A DNA stretch of 64,000 bases from Pectobacterium aroidearum. GTDB lineage: Bacteria; Pseudomonadota; Gammaproteobacteria; Enterobacterales; Enterobacteriaceae. A program made the translations under genes and the position numbers. Below, piece by piece: positions 39,227 to 49,179 of the stretch; positions within the stretch are counted from its first letter, which is position 1, and each line of letters opens with the position of its first letter. Location of the stretch: positions 4,278,001-4,342,000 of the forward strand of contig NZ_CP065044.1 in NCBI RefSeq assembly GCF_015689195.1, in the 5' to 3' direction. The notes under the pieces are model-generated. The model saw nothing but the letters and a program-made list of their open reading frames with translations, had not been told where the DNA came from and did not search any database.

Positions 39227-40363
39227 ATGATACTGAATAAAAAATTTCATTTAAAGCGTACTATTGATGTGTATGCCTCAGAATTAGAAGATAATAAAAT
39301 AAAGATCACTTTTCATCGAATGACTACACGTGAAAAAATAGAAATAGTCACGTCAAAATCAATTGCTGAGTTTTTAGCACTACTGGATGGAAAAAATACA
39401 GCATATGATATATTCACTAATTTAGGAGCTTTTAAAAAGCAGGATGCGATAACCATAATTGATTTTCTACTCAGTAGACATCTGATCACAGAACAAGATG
39501 AAAATGCAGATTCAAGTTCAAGATATGCACGTCAAATTGCTTATCTCGATGATATGGTTTTAGATAGAACAGGTTATGAAACACAAGGTATACTAAGTTC
39601 AAAAAGTGTTGCTATTTTAGGGTGCGGCGCAGTGACAGGACATATTGCAGAGTATCTTGTCAGGGCTGGAGTACTAAACATCACTCTTGTTGATGATAAA
39701 GAATTTAAAAAACAAAACTTATCAAGGCATCTATTTTCTAGGGTTCAGGATGTTGGAAAACCCAAAGTTGATGTATTAGCAAACTATTTAAAACAAATTG
39801 ATTCAAGATGCAGAATTACAATTTTCAAAGAGAAACTACTTCCAAACACAGATTTATCAAAATGGATAAGCGATGATATTGACCTTGTTATTAATGGATG
39901 TGACGAACCCTACATTGGGCATACCTCACTAAAATTAGGACGCCACCTTCAATCTAGAAGCATACCATTGTATGTTATGGGAGGGTTTGATGCACATTTA
40001 ATGAGTTCTGGCGAACTAGTTTATCCACCAAAGACACCTTGCATTGATTGTATTCAAAATACTTTCAGTAAAGCCTTAAGTGAATGGAAACCAGTTTATA
40101 ATAGAATAGATGATATAGAACCATTGGTTAAAAATATAAAATCAAATAGCAAAAAAATTTCTTATGATATTGGCGGATCTGGTGGGCTAGCAATTATGAG
40201 TGGATTTTCAGCATCCTTTAGCTGTTTAAAAATAATACAATTTTTAGCTCAAGACTCTCAATATAACTTTACGACCATTAGGTATGAATATCTTCCTAAT
40301 AATGGAGAATTAACTGAATTTAGACTACTAAAGCAGGAAGGTTGCCATGTGTGCGGAAAATAA
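39227..40363 (+). CDS. E1/ThiF-like enzyme 1 with N-terminal RRE-like domain
   Basis: A 378-residue protein. Residues about 35-92 resemble a PqqD-like RiPP recognition element (SKSIAEFLALLDGKNTAYDIF, IIDFLLSRHLI). From about residue 125 an E1/MoeB/ThiF-type adenylating domain follows: glycine loop LGCGAVTGHIA (residues 131-141; T replaces the last G of GxGxxG), DDKEFKKQNLSRHLF (ATP-binding Asp, Asn, Arg) and GCDEP. Two CxxC pairs (CIDC and CHVC) form the zinc site. MccB and PaaA-type RiPP enzymes share this design. It overlaps enzyme 2 by 17 bases. Confidence 0.85.
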   Translation: MILNKKFHLKRTIDVYASELEDNKIKITFHRMTTREKIEIVTSKSIAEFLALLDGKNTAYDIFTNLGAFKKQDAITIIDFLLSRHLITEQDENADSSSRYARQIAYLDDMVLDRTGYETQGILSSKSVAILGCGAVTGHIAEYLVRAGVLNITLVDDKEFKKQNLSRHLFSRVQDVGKPKVDVLANYLKQIDSRCRITIFKEKLLPNTDLSKWISDDIDLVINGCDEPYIGHTSLKLGRHLQSRSIPLYVMGGFDAHLMSSGELVYPPKTPCIDCIQNTFSKALSEWKPVYNRIDDIEPLVKNIKSNSKKISYDIGGSGGLAIMSGFSASFSCLKIIQFLAQDSQYNFTTIRYEYLPNNGELTEFRLLKQEGCHVCGK

Positions 40364-41429
40364 TCTAAGGCTAAGAGAGAGTATTGGAATCATTGTCCAC
40401 GAGCATAATGTTGAGTTTTTTAAATCTAATGTTCGAGATGGATTTTCTTTAAAAATAGAATGCCCTGATGTTATAAAAATTTTAAGAAAATTTGATGGAA
40501 AAACAACCATTGATAATATTGTTAAAAGTAATGCATCAATAGACAAACTACAATTAGAAAAACTTGCGTACTATCTAAAAGATGAGTTTGTATTAATCGA
40601 ACAAAACATACAATATCCTATTGAAGTTCTTGAGAAAGATTATCGTTTAATAAATTTGCTTGAAGATTATTTCCACTCTACATCAGAAGTATTAGGTGCA
40701 ATTGAAAAGCTTAAGAAATCCACTGTCATGATTGTTGGTTTAGGAGCTGTTGGTAGTATTATTTCCGCATATTTAGCAAAATGTGGTGTCGGAAACTTAG
40801 TTCTGGTTGATAACGATTTTGTTGATTTAAGTAATTTACATAGACAATACTATTTTGAAAAAAGCATTGAATCAAATAAATCTATTGAATTAAGTAATGA
40901 GCTGAAATCAATAAACCCAGAAATTAACATATCTATTATTCCAAGTTTTTTAAAAAATGATTTTTTCACAGTAACAAAAATACCAAAAAAACTTGAATTA
41001 ATCATTAATTGCTCTGATGAGCCAAGTGTTGATGTAACAAGCAATATTATTTCAAAATACGCAATGCAGCATAAAATTCCACATATTGTTGGAGGTGGAT
41101 ATAATCTACACTTGACACTTATTGGTCAAACTATTATCCCTTACGAAAGTGCATGTTTTGAATGCTTTAAAACAGCTTTAAATACAATTAATGATAATGA
41201 CCTTATAAAAGTTAGGTCACTCCATAGAAAAAACAGGAAATTAGGCTCTTTTGCTCCATTATCAGGTATTGCAGCAAGCTTGGCTTCATTGGATGCTTTT
41301 AAAGTATTAATACATAGATACGATGTATTACAACAAACAAATAAGAGAATTGAATTTAACATTCATGACCTCAATTTTCAAACAATAAATATTGAAAGAA
41401 ACCCTGAGTGTAAATGGTGCGGAGATTAA
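40347..41429 (+). CDS. E1/ThiF-like enzyme 2 with N-terminal RRE-like domain
   Basis: A 360-residue paralogue-like protein with the same layout: RRE-like residues about 33-85 (PDVIKILRKFDGKTTIDNIV, KLAYYLKDEFVLIEQ) and an E1 domain from residue 126 with the canonical glycine loop VGLGAVGSIISAYL, VDNDFVDLSNLHRQYYF, NCSDEPS and zinc CxxC pairs CFEC and CKWC. The two enzymes are only distantly alike, so they probably do different steps or form a heterodimer (inference). A GGAAGG site inside the end of enzyme 1 drives its translation. Confidence 0.85.
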   Translation: MCAENNLRLRESIGIIVHEHNVEFFKSNVRDGFSLKIECPDVIKILRKFDGKTTIDNIVKSNASIDKLQLEKLAYYLKDEFVLIEQNIQYPIEVLEKDYRLINLLEDYFHSTSEVLGAIEKLKKSTVMIVGLGAVGSIISAYLAKCGVGNLVLVDNDFVDLSNLHRQYYFEKSIESNKSIELSNELKSINPEINISIIPSFLKNDFFTVTKIPKKLELIINCSDEPSVDVTSNIISKYAMQHKIPHIVGGGYNLHLTLIGQTIIPYESACFECFKTALNTINDNDLIKVRSLHRKNRKLGSFAPLSGIAASLASLDAFKVLIHRYDVLQQTNKRIEFNIHDLNFQTINIERNPECKWCGD

Positions 41430-41433
41430 CACA

Positions 41434-43557
41434 ATGAATTACATTCAATTAAACAACATTTACACACACAACTTAAAAAATATTAACGTAACAATATACA
41501 AGAATAAAATAACAGCAATTTATGGACGCTCTGGAGCAGGTAAGAGTTCATTAGTTTTTTCTAGCCTATATCAACTATGTAACGATGAATTCGATGCTTT
41601 AGAAAATGGTTATAGTGAAAATAGTGGTTATAAAATAGAGAGTTATTCTGGCATAATTCCTGCCGTTGCTATCTCGCAATCAATAAAAAATAATAATCCA
41701 AGATCTACTCTTTATACATATCTGAATATAGCACAAATACTTTCTTTTTCTGCTAAAGAAAAAAAAACATTAATCCCTGATTTTAAATACTTAAAAACAA
41801 ACAAACCAGATAATGAGTGCCCATTCTGCAAGGGATTAGGTATAATACAAAAAATAGATTCAATAAGTATTATAGATCAGGAAAAAAGTGTATCTGGAAA
41901 ACCGTTTTCCATTTGGAAAACAGGGACATTCTCAGGGTTGTATCATAATTTATTATTAGCATACTGCGAAGAAGAAAATATTAACACTGAGATCCCATTT
42001 AAAAACCTTCCTGAACCTGATAAAAGAAAAATATTATTTGGAAAAACTCAAACAAGATTAGATTTTAAATTCAAATACAAAGGCGTAACAAGAAAAAGGA
42101 GAGCTTACTATGAAGGAGTATTAATTTCAGCACAAAATATGATTAGAAAAAAATCTTTAGAAGACGCTACTGTGAGAGAAATTTGCAATGAGTGTTTAGG
42201 CTCTAAAGTTAATATTTCAACCTATAATAGAATTCAAGTTATGGGAATTAACTTTGTTAATTTTCTTACATTACCATTTTCAGATTTATTAATTAATCTG
42301 GGTAAGTTACCTACAGAAACCGAACTATTTAGAGTCATAAAATCTATATGCGATATGGGGTTAGGATATTTAAATTTCTCACGTTCAGTGCCAAGCCTTT
42401 CAGGTGGTGAACTACAAAAAATTAGATTTAGCCGATTACTCAATTCAAATATATCTGGAGTCTTATTAGTAATTGATGAAATATCCTCCCAGATTAACAG
42501 CGCTGACTTTCCTTATATATTTGAAAAAATAAGAAAACTTTCAAAAAACAATACTGTTGTTTTAGTTGAACATTCACTATTTTTTATTAATAATGCAGAT
42601 TTTAAAATTCACATTGGACCAGAAGCTGGTCAAAAAGGTGGATATATTTACGAAGATGAAGAAATATTACCAATTGCAAGAAATAAAAAAAAGAGACAAA
42701 CCGATGAATTTTTCTTCTTCCCACAAATCAATAAAAACAATGTTATCAACCAAGAAGTTAAAATACCTAAAAAATGTTTAACCGTTTTAACTGGATTGTC
42801 TGGATCAGGTAAATCCTCTATAGCAAGAGCAATAGAGGAAAAAGTAAACGCTATCTATATTTCACAAAAAAGCTCGAGTTTCAGTGGGCGATCAGTTTTA
42901 GCATCTACAATTAAAGTAAATACCCTTATTGCTGATTATTTCTCTAAAAACACTGGGATAGATCATGAATTTTTCCTTTTGTCTAAAGAGGCTGGATGCA
43001 AAACTTGTGCTGGGAGCGGAGTGGTTAAATATGAAAGAGGATATGATAAAGATTTCTATTTAATTTGCCCAACTTGTGATGGAGACCTTTTTGATAAAGA
43101 CAACGAGTTTATTGAAATTAAAGTTAATGGTCTATCTATTGTTGACTTCTATAAAAAAGAGATAAAAGAGCTTTATACTTTTACAAGTAACATAGACACA
43201 ACAATTAATAAAACACTCGAAACAATGATTAGTCTTGGCTTAGGCCACTTGCAGCTAAATCGAAAAACACAAACCTTATCAGGAGGCGAATTACGGAGAG
43301 TTCGATTATGTGAGCATTTAGCAAGAAAAAAAGAAACCAGAAAAATATTGATTATAGATGAACCAGTATCAGGACTTGACCCTGAAACAGCTAGTATAAT
43401 AGCTGATTTCATCTATCATAAAGTTTCTCTTTTTGGAGCTATTATATTGATAGAACATAGACCAGAGATCATTAATTATTCTGACTATGAAATTAAAGTA
43501 GGTCCTTTTTCCGGTAATTTAGGCGGGAAGGTTTTATCACAAAAATTTTTAGATTAA
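41434..43557 (+). CDS. Short UvrA-like tandem ABC ATPase, candidate immunity protein
   Basis: A 707-residue protein with two UvrA-type ABC halves. Half 1: GRSGAGKSSL (residues 31-40), zinc-type CPFCKG and CNECLG, LSGGELQKIRFS, LLVIDEISSQ. Half 2: GLSGSGKSS, CKTCAG and CPTCDG, LSGGELRRVRL, LIIDEPVSGLD. UvrA proper has about 940 residues, so insertion and UvrB-binding regions are reduced. Short UvrA paralogues such as DrrC protect producers of DNA-active drugs, so self-resistance is a plausible role. It starts 4 bases after enzyme 2. Confidence 0.85.
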   Translation: MNYIQLNNIYTHNLKNINVTIYKNKITAIYGRSGAGKSSLVFSSLYQLCNDEFDALENGYSENSGYKIESYSGIIPAVAISQSIKNNNPRSTLYTYLNIAQILSFSAKEKKTLIPDFKYLKTNKPDNECPFCKGLGIIQKIDSISIIDQEKSVSGKPFSIWKTGTFSGLYHNLLLAYCEEENINTEIPFKNLPEPDKRKILFGKTQTRLDFKFKYKGVTRKRRAYYEGVLISAQNMIRKKSLEDATVREICNECLGSKVNISTYNRIQVMGINFVNFLTLPFSDLLINLGKLPTETELFRVIKSICDMGLGYLNFSRSVPSLSGGELQKIRFSRLLNSNISGVLLVIDEISSQINSADFPYIFEKIRKLSKNNTVVLVEHSLFFINNADFKIHIGPEAGQKGGYIYEDEEILPIARNKKKRQTDEFFFFPQINKNNVINQEVKIPKKCLTVLTGLSGSGKSSIARAIEEKVNAIYISQKSSSFSGRSVLASTIKVNTLIADYFSKNTGIDHEFFLLSKEAGCKTCAGSGVVKYERGYDKDFYLICPTCDGDLFDKDNEFIEIKVNGLSIVDFYKKEIKELYTFTSNIDTTINKTLETMISLGLGHLQLNRKTQTLSGGELRRVRLCEHLARKKETRKILIIDEPVSGLDPETASIIADFIYHKVSLFGAIILIEHRPEIINYSDYEIKVGPFSGNLGGKVLSQKFLD

Positions 43558-43828
43558 TTACTTTAAAAATATGGATATCTTATAGAAATAATAATTCTAA
43601 AATCTTGTGGTATCCAACATCATTTTTTATGAAATGTACATTTATAAAAATAGCAAGCTAAAAAATTGAAAAACCTTAGCAGGTGCTGATGGTATTGGGA
43701 TCGAATAGTAAGAAACCCATGTAGTCACCTCTGAAACAGGGTCAAGCTAAATGCCCTTCTTTTCCTTACAAATAGGTAACCCAGATACGTCAAAGGCCCA
43801 TTCTATCAACGAAAAAATCGCTTATAAC
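43558..43828. other. Intergenic stretch after the UvrA-like gene
   Basis: About 270 bases. No gene. It ends at the stop codon of the separated 3' part of the GNAT toxin gene. Confidence 0.4.
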
Positions 43829-44804
<976 letters not shown>

Positions 44805-44814
<10 letters not shown>

Positions 44815-45071
44815 TTTTCAATAACATCTTTTAGCGCCCGGCATTCCAGACTGAGGTCGGCAAACATCTGTTTGAGCCGCCGGTTCTCGTCTTCCAGATC
44901 TTTGATCTTTTTAATATCAGCCGCTTCCATCCCGCCGTATTTTGCTTTCCAGTTGTAATAGCTGGCTTCGGATATAGCGGCTTCGCGGCAGACATCTTTG
45001 ACGGTTCGTCCGGCTTCGACGGACTTCAGAACGGCGATGATCTGGTGTTCAGTGAATCGGATCTTGCGCAT
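44805..45071 (-). CDS. IS3-family transposase OrfA
   Basis: An 88-residue helix-turn-helix protein (MRKIRFTEHQIIAVLKSVEAG, then AISEASYYNWKAKYGGM) followed by a leucine-zipper-type helix (KIKDLEDENRRLKQMFADLSL). It is typical of the IS407 group. MRKIRF at 45071 is the usual start; the frame is open to 45092. Confidence 0.92.
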
Positions 45072-45084
45072 AGCGATCTCCTCA

Positions 45085-45830
<746 letters not shown>

Positions 45831-45991
45831 GATGTTATCCTCCGTCATACTCTCTGGATATTAATCATACAGCAAACGTAACGCTGATGTCATTACGATT
45901 TATTAGTACCATGGGGAATCGAACCAAAGGAACGAACCGGGCGTGTCTTTATCGCATGTGGCCCATCATTCTGATCTATCTATAAAAATAC

Positions 45992-46009
45992 GGGTCAACC
46001 TACGGGTCT
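45992..46009 (+). repeat. Island B right arm-type repeat pair
   Basis: GGGTCA-ACCTAC-GGGTCT: same hexamer (one mismatch) and 12-bp period as 34311-34328, 57 bases inside the right core, mirroring island A. Confidence 0.65.
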
Positions 46010-46065
46010 TGACAACAGCCTAGGTTAAAAATTATGCTGTATTTCAACTTAATAGAAAGCTGAAT

Positions 46066-46084
46066 GATCCCGAGTCCGGCACCA
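46066..46084 (+). other. attR core of island B
   Basis: GATCCCGAGTCCGGCACCA, a copy of the tRNA-Phe 3' end with one substitution and one missing G. It is followed by a terminator. Confidence 0.85.
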
Positions 46085-46093
46085 CTAATTCTT

Positions 46094-46119
46094 AACCCTC
46101 GCCTTTGGCGGGGGTTTTT
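46094..46119 (+). terminator. Terminator right of attR, probably the original tRNA-Phe terminator
   Basis: AACCCTCGCC/GGCGGGGGTT stem with a TTT loop and T5. It lies 10 bases after the att core, as expected if the islands pushed the tRNA terminator away. Confidence 0.75.
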
Positions 46120-46234
46120 CGTTTCTGGCGTGTGGACTCTCCATCAAACACAGTTCGATTATTCGCCACAAGCGACTCACCCTTTCAGGGTCAGCGCGAC
46201 AAGCGCGCTGTTCAACGCCTACGGCGTTTGTGCA

Positions 46235-46254
46235 AGTCCGAGCACCACTAATTC
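46235..46254 (+). other. Additional att-like remnant
   Basis: AGTCCGAGCACCACTAATTC resembles AGTCCGGCACCACTAATTC at 46073-46091. The 160 bases between them hold no gene and may be left from an older event. Confidence 0.5.
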
Positions 46255-46323
46255 AAAGAAACCAGCCTAGCTACTGAGCCTACATTTAACGGTATTTACA
46301 CAGAAAATCGCTGCGCCCTCGTC

Positions 46324-47226
46324 TTAAATCTCAGCTTCTAAAAACGCAATAAATGCCCTTACCTTTGAATTCAGTGCCGAACGTTCATTGACACAGGCAT
46401 AAATATTCATCGGTAAAGACTCGACGTGGTTACCGCTATTGCGGTCTGAGCAGAACAAAGGCGTGAGTTGGCCACTGTCTATCAACGGCTGGGCAACAAA
46501 GCTTGCCAGACGGGTAACGCCGCCTCCGTTTGCTGCTATTTTTGCAATAATATCAATATCATCACTGATGAATTTGGGGTTGAGCTTCACGTTAACAGGT
46601 TGCCCATTGACCATAAAAGTCCAGGGAAGAAAACGTCCATCTGTGGGATAGCGGAAAACCAGACAGGCGTGCTGGCTGAGTTCTTCGGGAGTCTGAGGGG
46701 TACCCGCGCGATCCAGATAGGCCTGGGCCGCGCAGAAGATAAATGGTAGCGATGCGATTTTTCTGGCAATCAGCTGATCGTTTAGCTGTGCCTCGATGCG
46801 GATACTGACGTCAACGCCTTCCAACCGATGGTTGACGTTACGATCGGTACTAATCAGTTCGATATCAATATCGGGGAAAGATTCTTTGAAAGCAGGCATC
46901 AGTGGAGCGATAACGTACCGACCAAACGCGGCAGTCGTCGCGATGCAAAGCGGACCTTGCAGTTTGGTCTCACTCGCCGCAGCCTGCGAGGCGAGCTCAA
47001 TGTCATGTGGAATATGGCGTACTTTCTCGAAATAACGTTTACCGTTTTCGGTTAATGTCATGCTACGAGTGGTGCGCGATAACAGGCGCACGCCCAAATG
47101 TGTCTCAAGCCGTGAAAGGCTCTGGCTTACCGCCGCCGGACTCATACCTTTAGCTCGTGCCGCCGCGGCGATACTGCCGTTCTCCACCACGCGGATAAAA
47201 TTGCTAATCAGCCCTAACACATCCAT
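46324..47226 (-). CDS. LysR-family transcriptional regulator
   Basis: A 300-residue LysR-type regulator of the AaeR/DsdC-like group: winged helix with NGSIAAAARAKGMSPAAVSQSLSRLE (residues 16-41) and a substrate-binding domain with VSIRIEAQL. It is divergent from the DUF2798 gene, whose promoter region carries a perfect inverted repeat. The effector is unknown. Confidence 0.88.
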   Translation of the reverse strand: MDVLGLISNFIRVVENGSIAAAARAKGMSPAAVSQSLSRLETHLGVRLLSRTTRSMTLTENGKRYFEKVRHIPHDIELASQAAASETKLQGPLCIATTAAFGRYVIAPLMPAFKESFPDIDIELISTDRNVNHRLEGVDVSIRIEAQLNDQLIARKIASLPFIFCAAQAYLDRAGTPQTPEELSQHACLVFRYPTDGRFLPWTFMVNGQPVNVKLNPKFISDDIDIIAKIAANGGGVTRLASFVAQPLIDSGQLTPLFCSDRNSGNHVESLPMNIYACVNERSALNSKVRAFIAFLEAEI

Positions 47227-47310
47227 ATTATCCCCAACGCTTGATTCGTTACTTTTATTTAATAATGATTAAAGCATAGCTGCTCTACTACCATTCTGGT
47301 TAGCTTGGTA

Positions 47311-47343
47311 GGTTAGCAACCGTTTCACTAACCGTTGCTAACC
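47311..47343. promoter_or_regulatory. Perfect inverted repeat between LysR and DUF2798 genes
   Basis: GGTTAGCAAC (47311-47320) and its complement GTTGCTAACC (47334-47343) with a 13-base spacer, 12 bases before the ATG of the DUF2798 gene; a further GGTTAGC lies at 47298. Probable operator of the divergent LysR protein. Confidence 0.6.
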
Positions 47344-47354
47344 AGGATAACTTG

Positions 47355-47618
47355 ATGACTAATGCTGTTGCTAAAAATACCCCGCGATTCCGCCTCCCGA
47401 AGCACACTTTACCCTACGTATTTGCTCTTTATATGGCGACCATCATGGCATTTCTGATGTGTCTGGTCATCATTCTGGCAGAATTTGGAATGGGGCCACA
47501 TTACATGGAAAATGTGATGAATGCCTATCAGGTTGCCATGCCAGCCGCTTTTGTTTGCATACTGATTGTCCGTCCTATTGTTACCCGGTTGGTAGGGTTG
47601 ACTGTTCACGGTCACTGA
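47355..47618 (+). CDS. DUF2798 small membrane protein
   Basis: An 87-residue protein with two membrane segments (YVFALYMATIMAFLMCLVII and VAMPAAFVCILIV) and the DUF2798 ending RPIVTRLVGLTV. Such genes are often next to LysR regulators. The function is unknown. Confidence 0.85.
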   Translation: MTNAVAKNTPRFRLPKHTLPYVFALYMATIMAFLMCLVIILAEFGMGPHYMENVMNAYQVAMPAAFVCILIVRPIVTRLVGLTVHGH

Positions 47619-47699
47619 GTCATTCAATACGCCATTTCTTTCTCCCACATTAAGGCTTGCGAGTCCGCCTTTCGCTCCTCACCGACTATCAGGCTGAGT

Positions 47700-47780
47700 C
47701 ATGCTCTAACATAGAACACTGCCATCATTATTGATGGCACATCTATGTTACCTGTTCGCCTTAAAACCGCTCGTCTACCC
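47700..47780 (+). pseudogene. Remnant of the XRE regulator gene of island A
   Basis: ATG at 47745 begins MLPVRLKTARLP, nearly the same as the start of the two XRE genes (MLPIRLKTARL), and the upstream bases (TTATTGATGGCA, GCTCTAACAT) also resemble theirs. Similarity stops after 12 codons, a few bases before the phnP stop. Confidence 0.65.
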
Positions 47781-47783
47781 TAC

Positions 47784-48569
47784 CTACAACCCCAACACCA
47801 GCCCGTCATACGCGGCATGAACGTTCTCAGGCAGCAGCGTTTGCGTTTGGAGCCAGCGATCCAGTTCGTGGCCGATGTGGGTCAGGTATAGCTGTTTGGG
47901 GTTTAACTGAGTGAAGATCTCCAGCGCGCGGGGGACGTCATTGTGGTTACGTGGGGGCGTTGTCTGGGGAGGGTGGCTGCAATCGACAACCGCATAATCG
48001 AGCGTGTGTGCTGAGAGAAACTGAGCAGTTTCAGGCGGTAGACCGATGGTGTCGGTCAAGTAGGCCAGCGTGTGCGTCGGCGTCTGGATGAGGTAGCCGT
48101 AGGTTAATTTGGAATGGATTAAGGGAACTGGCGTGATCGTTATGCCGTCCAGGTTGAAGGGCTGGAAAGGTATCAGCGGCGGTTGGAAATGCAGAATCCC
48201 TGGGTGCTTAAAAAGATCGTCGCAGCCCGCATCATCCGGGGGGCCAAAGACCGGTATGGGATCGCCGTAACCCCAGCGTAGGGGAAATAATCCCTGAACG
48301 TGATCCATATGATAGTGGGTCAGCAGAATATGCCGACGCGAATAAGGGAGCAGATACGGCGCGAGTTCGGGTAATCCGGCATCAATCAGGATGACCCGGT
48401 CTTGGGTTGTGATTGCCGCGCAGCAGGCGCGCCGCCGTTTCCTTTCATCTTGCAGTGCCTGCTGACAGACCTCGCATTCGCAGCCAAACGCGGGAACCTG
48501 CTGCGCGCTGCCGGTTCCCAAAAAGTGAAAAACGATCCGGTCACTGTTTGCTGCCCTATTTGCTGCCAT
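47784..48569 (-). CDS. phnP: Cyclic ribose-phosphate phosphodiesterase PhnP
   Basis: A 261-residue metallo-beta-lactamase-fold enzyme that opens 5-phosphoribosyl 1,2-cyclic phosphate from the C-P lyase reaction. The metal motif THYHMDHVQGLFPLRWG and the structural zinc cysteines GCECEVC are typical. The MAANRAANS start (48569) is chosen; the frame opens to 48632 and would overlap phnN. Last gene of the operon. Confidence 0.92.
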   Translation of the reverse strand: MAANRAANSDRIVFHFLGTGSAQQVPAFGCECEVCQQALQDERKRRRACCAAITTQDRVILIDAGLPELAPYLLPYSRRHILLTHYHMDHVQGLFPLRWGYGDPIPVFGPPDDAGCDDLFKHPGILHFQPPLIPFQPFNLDGITITPVPLIHSKLTYGYLIQTPTHTLAYLTDTIGLPPETAQFLSAHTLDYAVVDCSHPPQTTPPRNHNDVPRALEIFTQLNPKQLYLTHIGHELDRWLQTQTLLPENVHAAYDGLVLGL

Positions 48570-48607
48570 CGGTTTTCTCCCGCTCTCTGGTTCGCTTGCC
48601 GCTCGGC

Positions 48608-49177
48608 CTATCTCTCGCTGCGCGCCGCACAAACGCTGTCGAACGGTAGCAGCGACTGAAAGGTGGATAACGTGCGTTGCAGGTCGCCATCGTTATTCAA
48701 TAACACACAGTCGCTTTGTAAGCGGCTCTGTTCCTCTTCCGCCCGCTGCAATCGCGTGGCGATTTGCTGTTCGCTTTCCCGCCCTCTGGCGCATAGCCGC
48801 TCTCGCAGTGTCGATGTAGAAACGGTCAGGCATATCGGAAACAGCGTATTGCCGTAGCGCTCACGCGCCTGACTCAGGTAAGCCCGTGAGCCATTCACAA
48901 TGACGTAGCTTCCTCGCTGGAGCCAACCATCAATCTCTATCCCGACGCCATAGTCGCATTGATGCGCCTGCCAGTTGAGCGCGAAAAGGCCAAGCCGCTG
49001 GCGGATAGCAAACTCCTCCGGCGTCAGCGCAATGTGGTTCTCTCCTTGTATTTCAGCGGGACGGGTAATGTACCGATGCGCCACCAGCAGTCGGGGCAGC
49101 GCCAGTTGGCGAATCGCACGCAGCAAGCTGTCTTTGCCTGCGCCGGAAGGCCCAATGAGGTAGATGAGTTTCGGCAT
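48608..49177 (-). CDS. phnN: Ribose 1,5-bisphosphate phosphokinase PhnN
   Basis: A 189-residue kinase that makes PRPP from ribose 1,5-bisphosphate, salvaging the ribose of the C-P lyase product. The P-loop GPSGAGKDSLLRA lies near residue 9; guanylate-kinase-like pattern RYITRPAE follows. Start MPKLIYLIG; it lies directly after phnM. Confidence 0.93.
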   Translation of the reverse strand: MPKLIYLIGPSGAGKDSLLRAIRQLALPRLLVAHRYITRPAEIQGENHIALTPEEFAIRQRLGLFALNWQAHQCDYGVGIEIDGWLQRGSYVIVNGSRAYLSQARERYGNTLFPICLTVSTSTLRERLCARGRESEQQIATRLQRAEEEQSRLQSDCVLLNNDGDLQRTLSTFQSLLPFDSVCAARSER

Positions 49178-49179
49178 GA

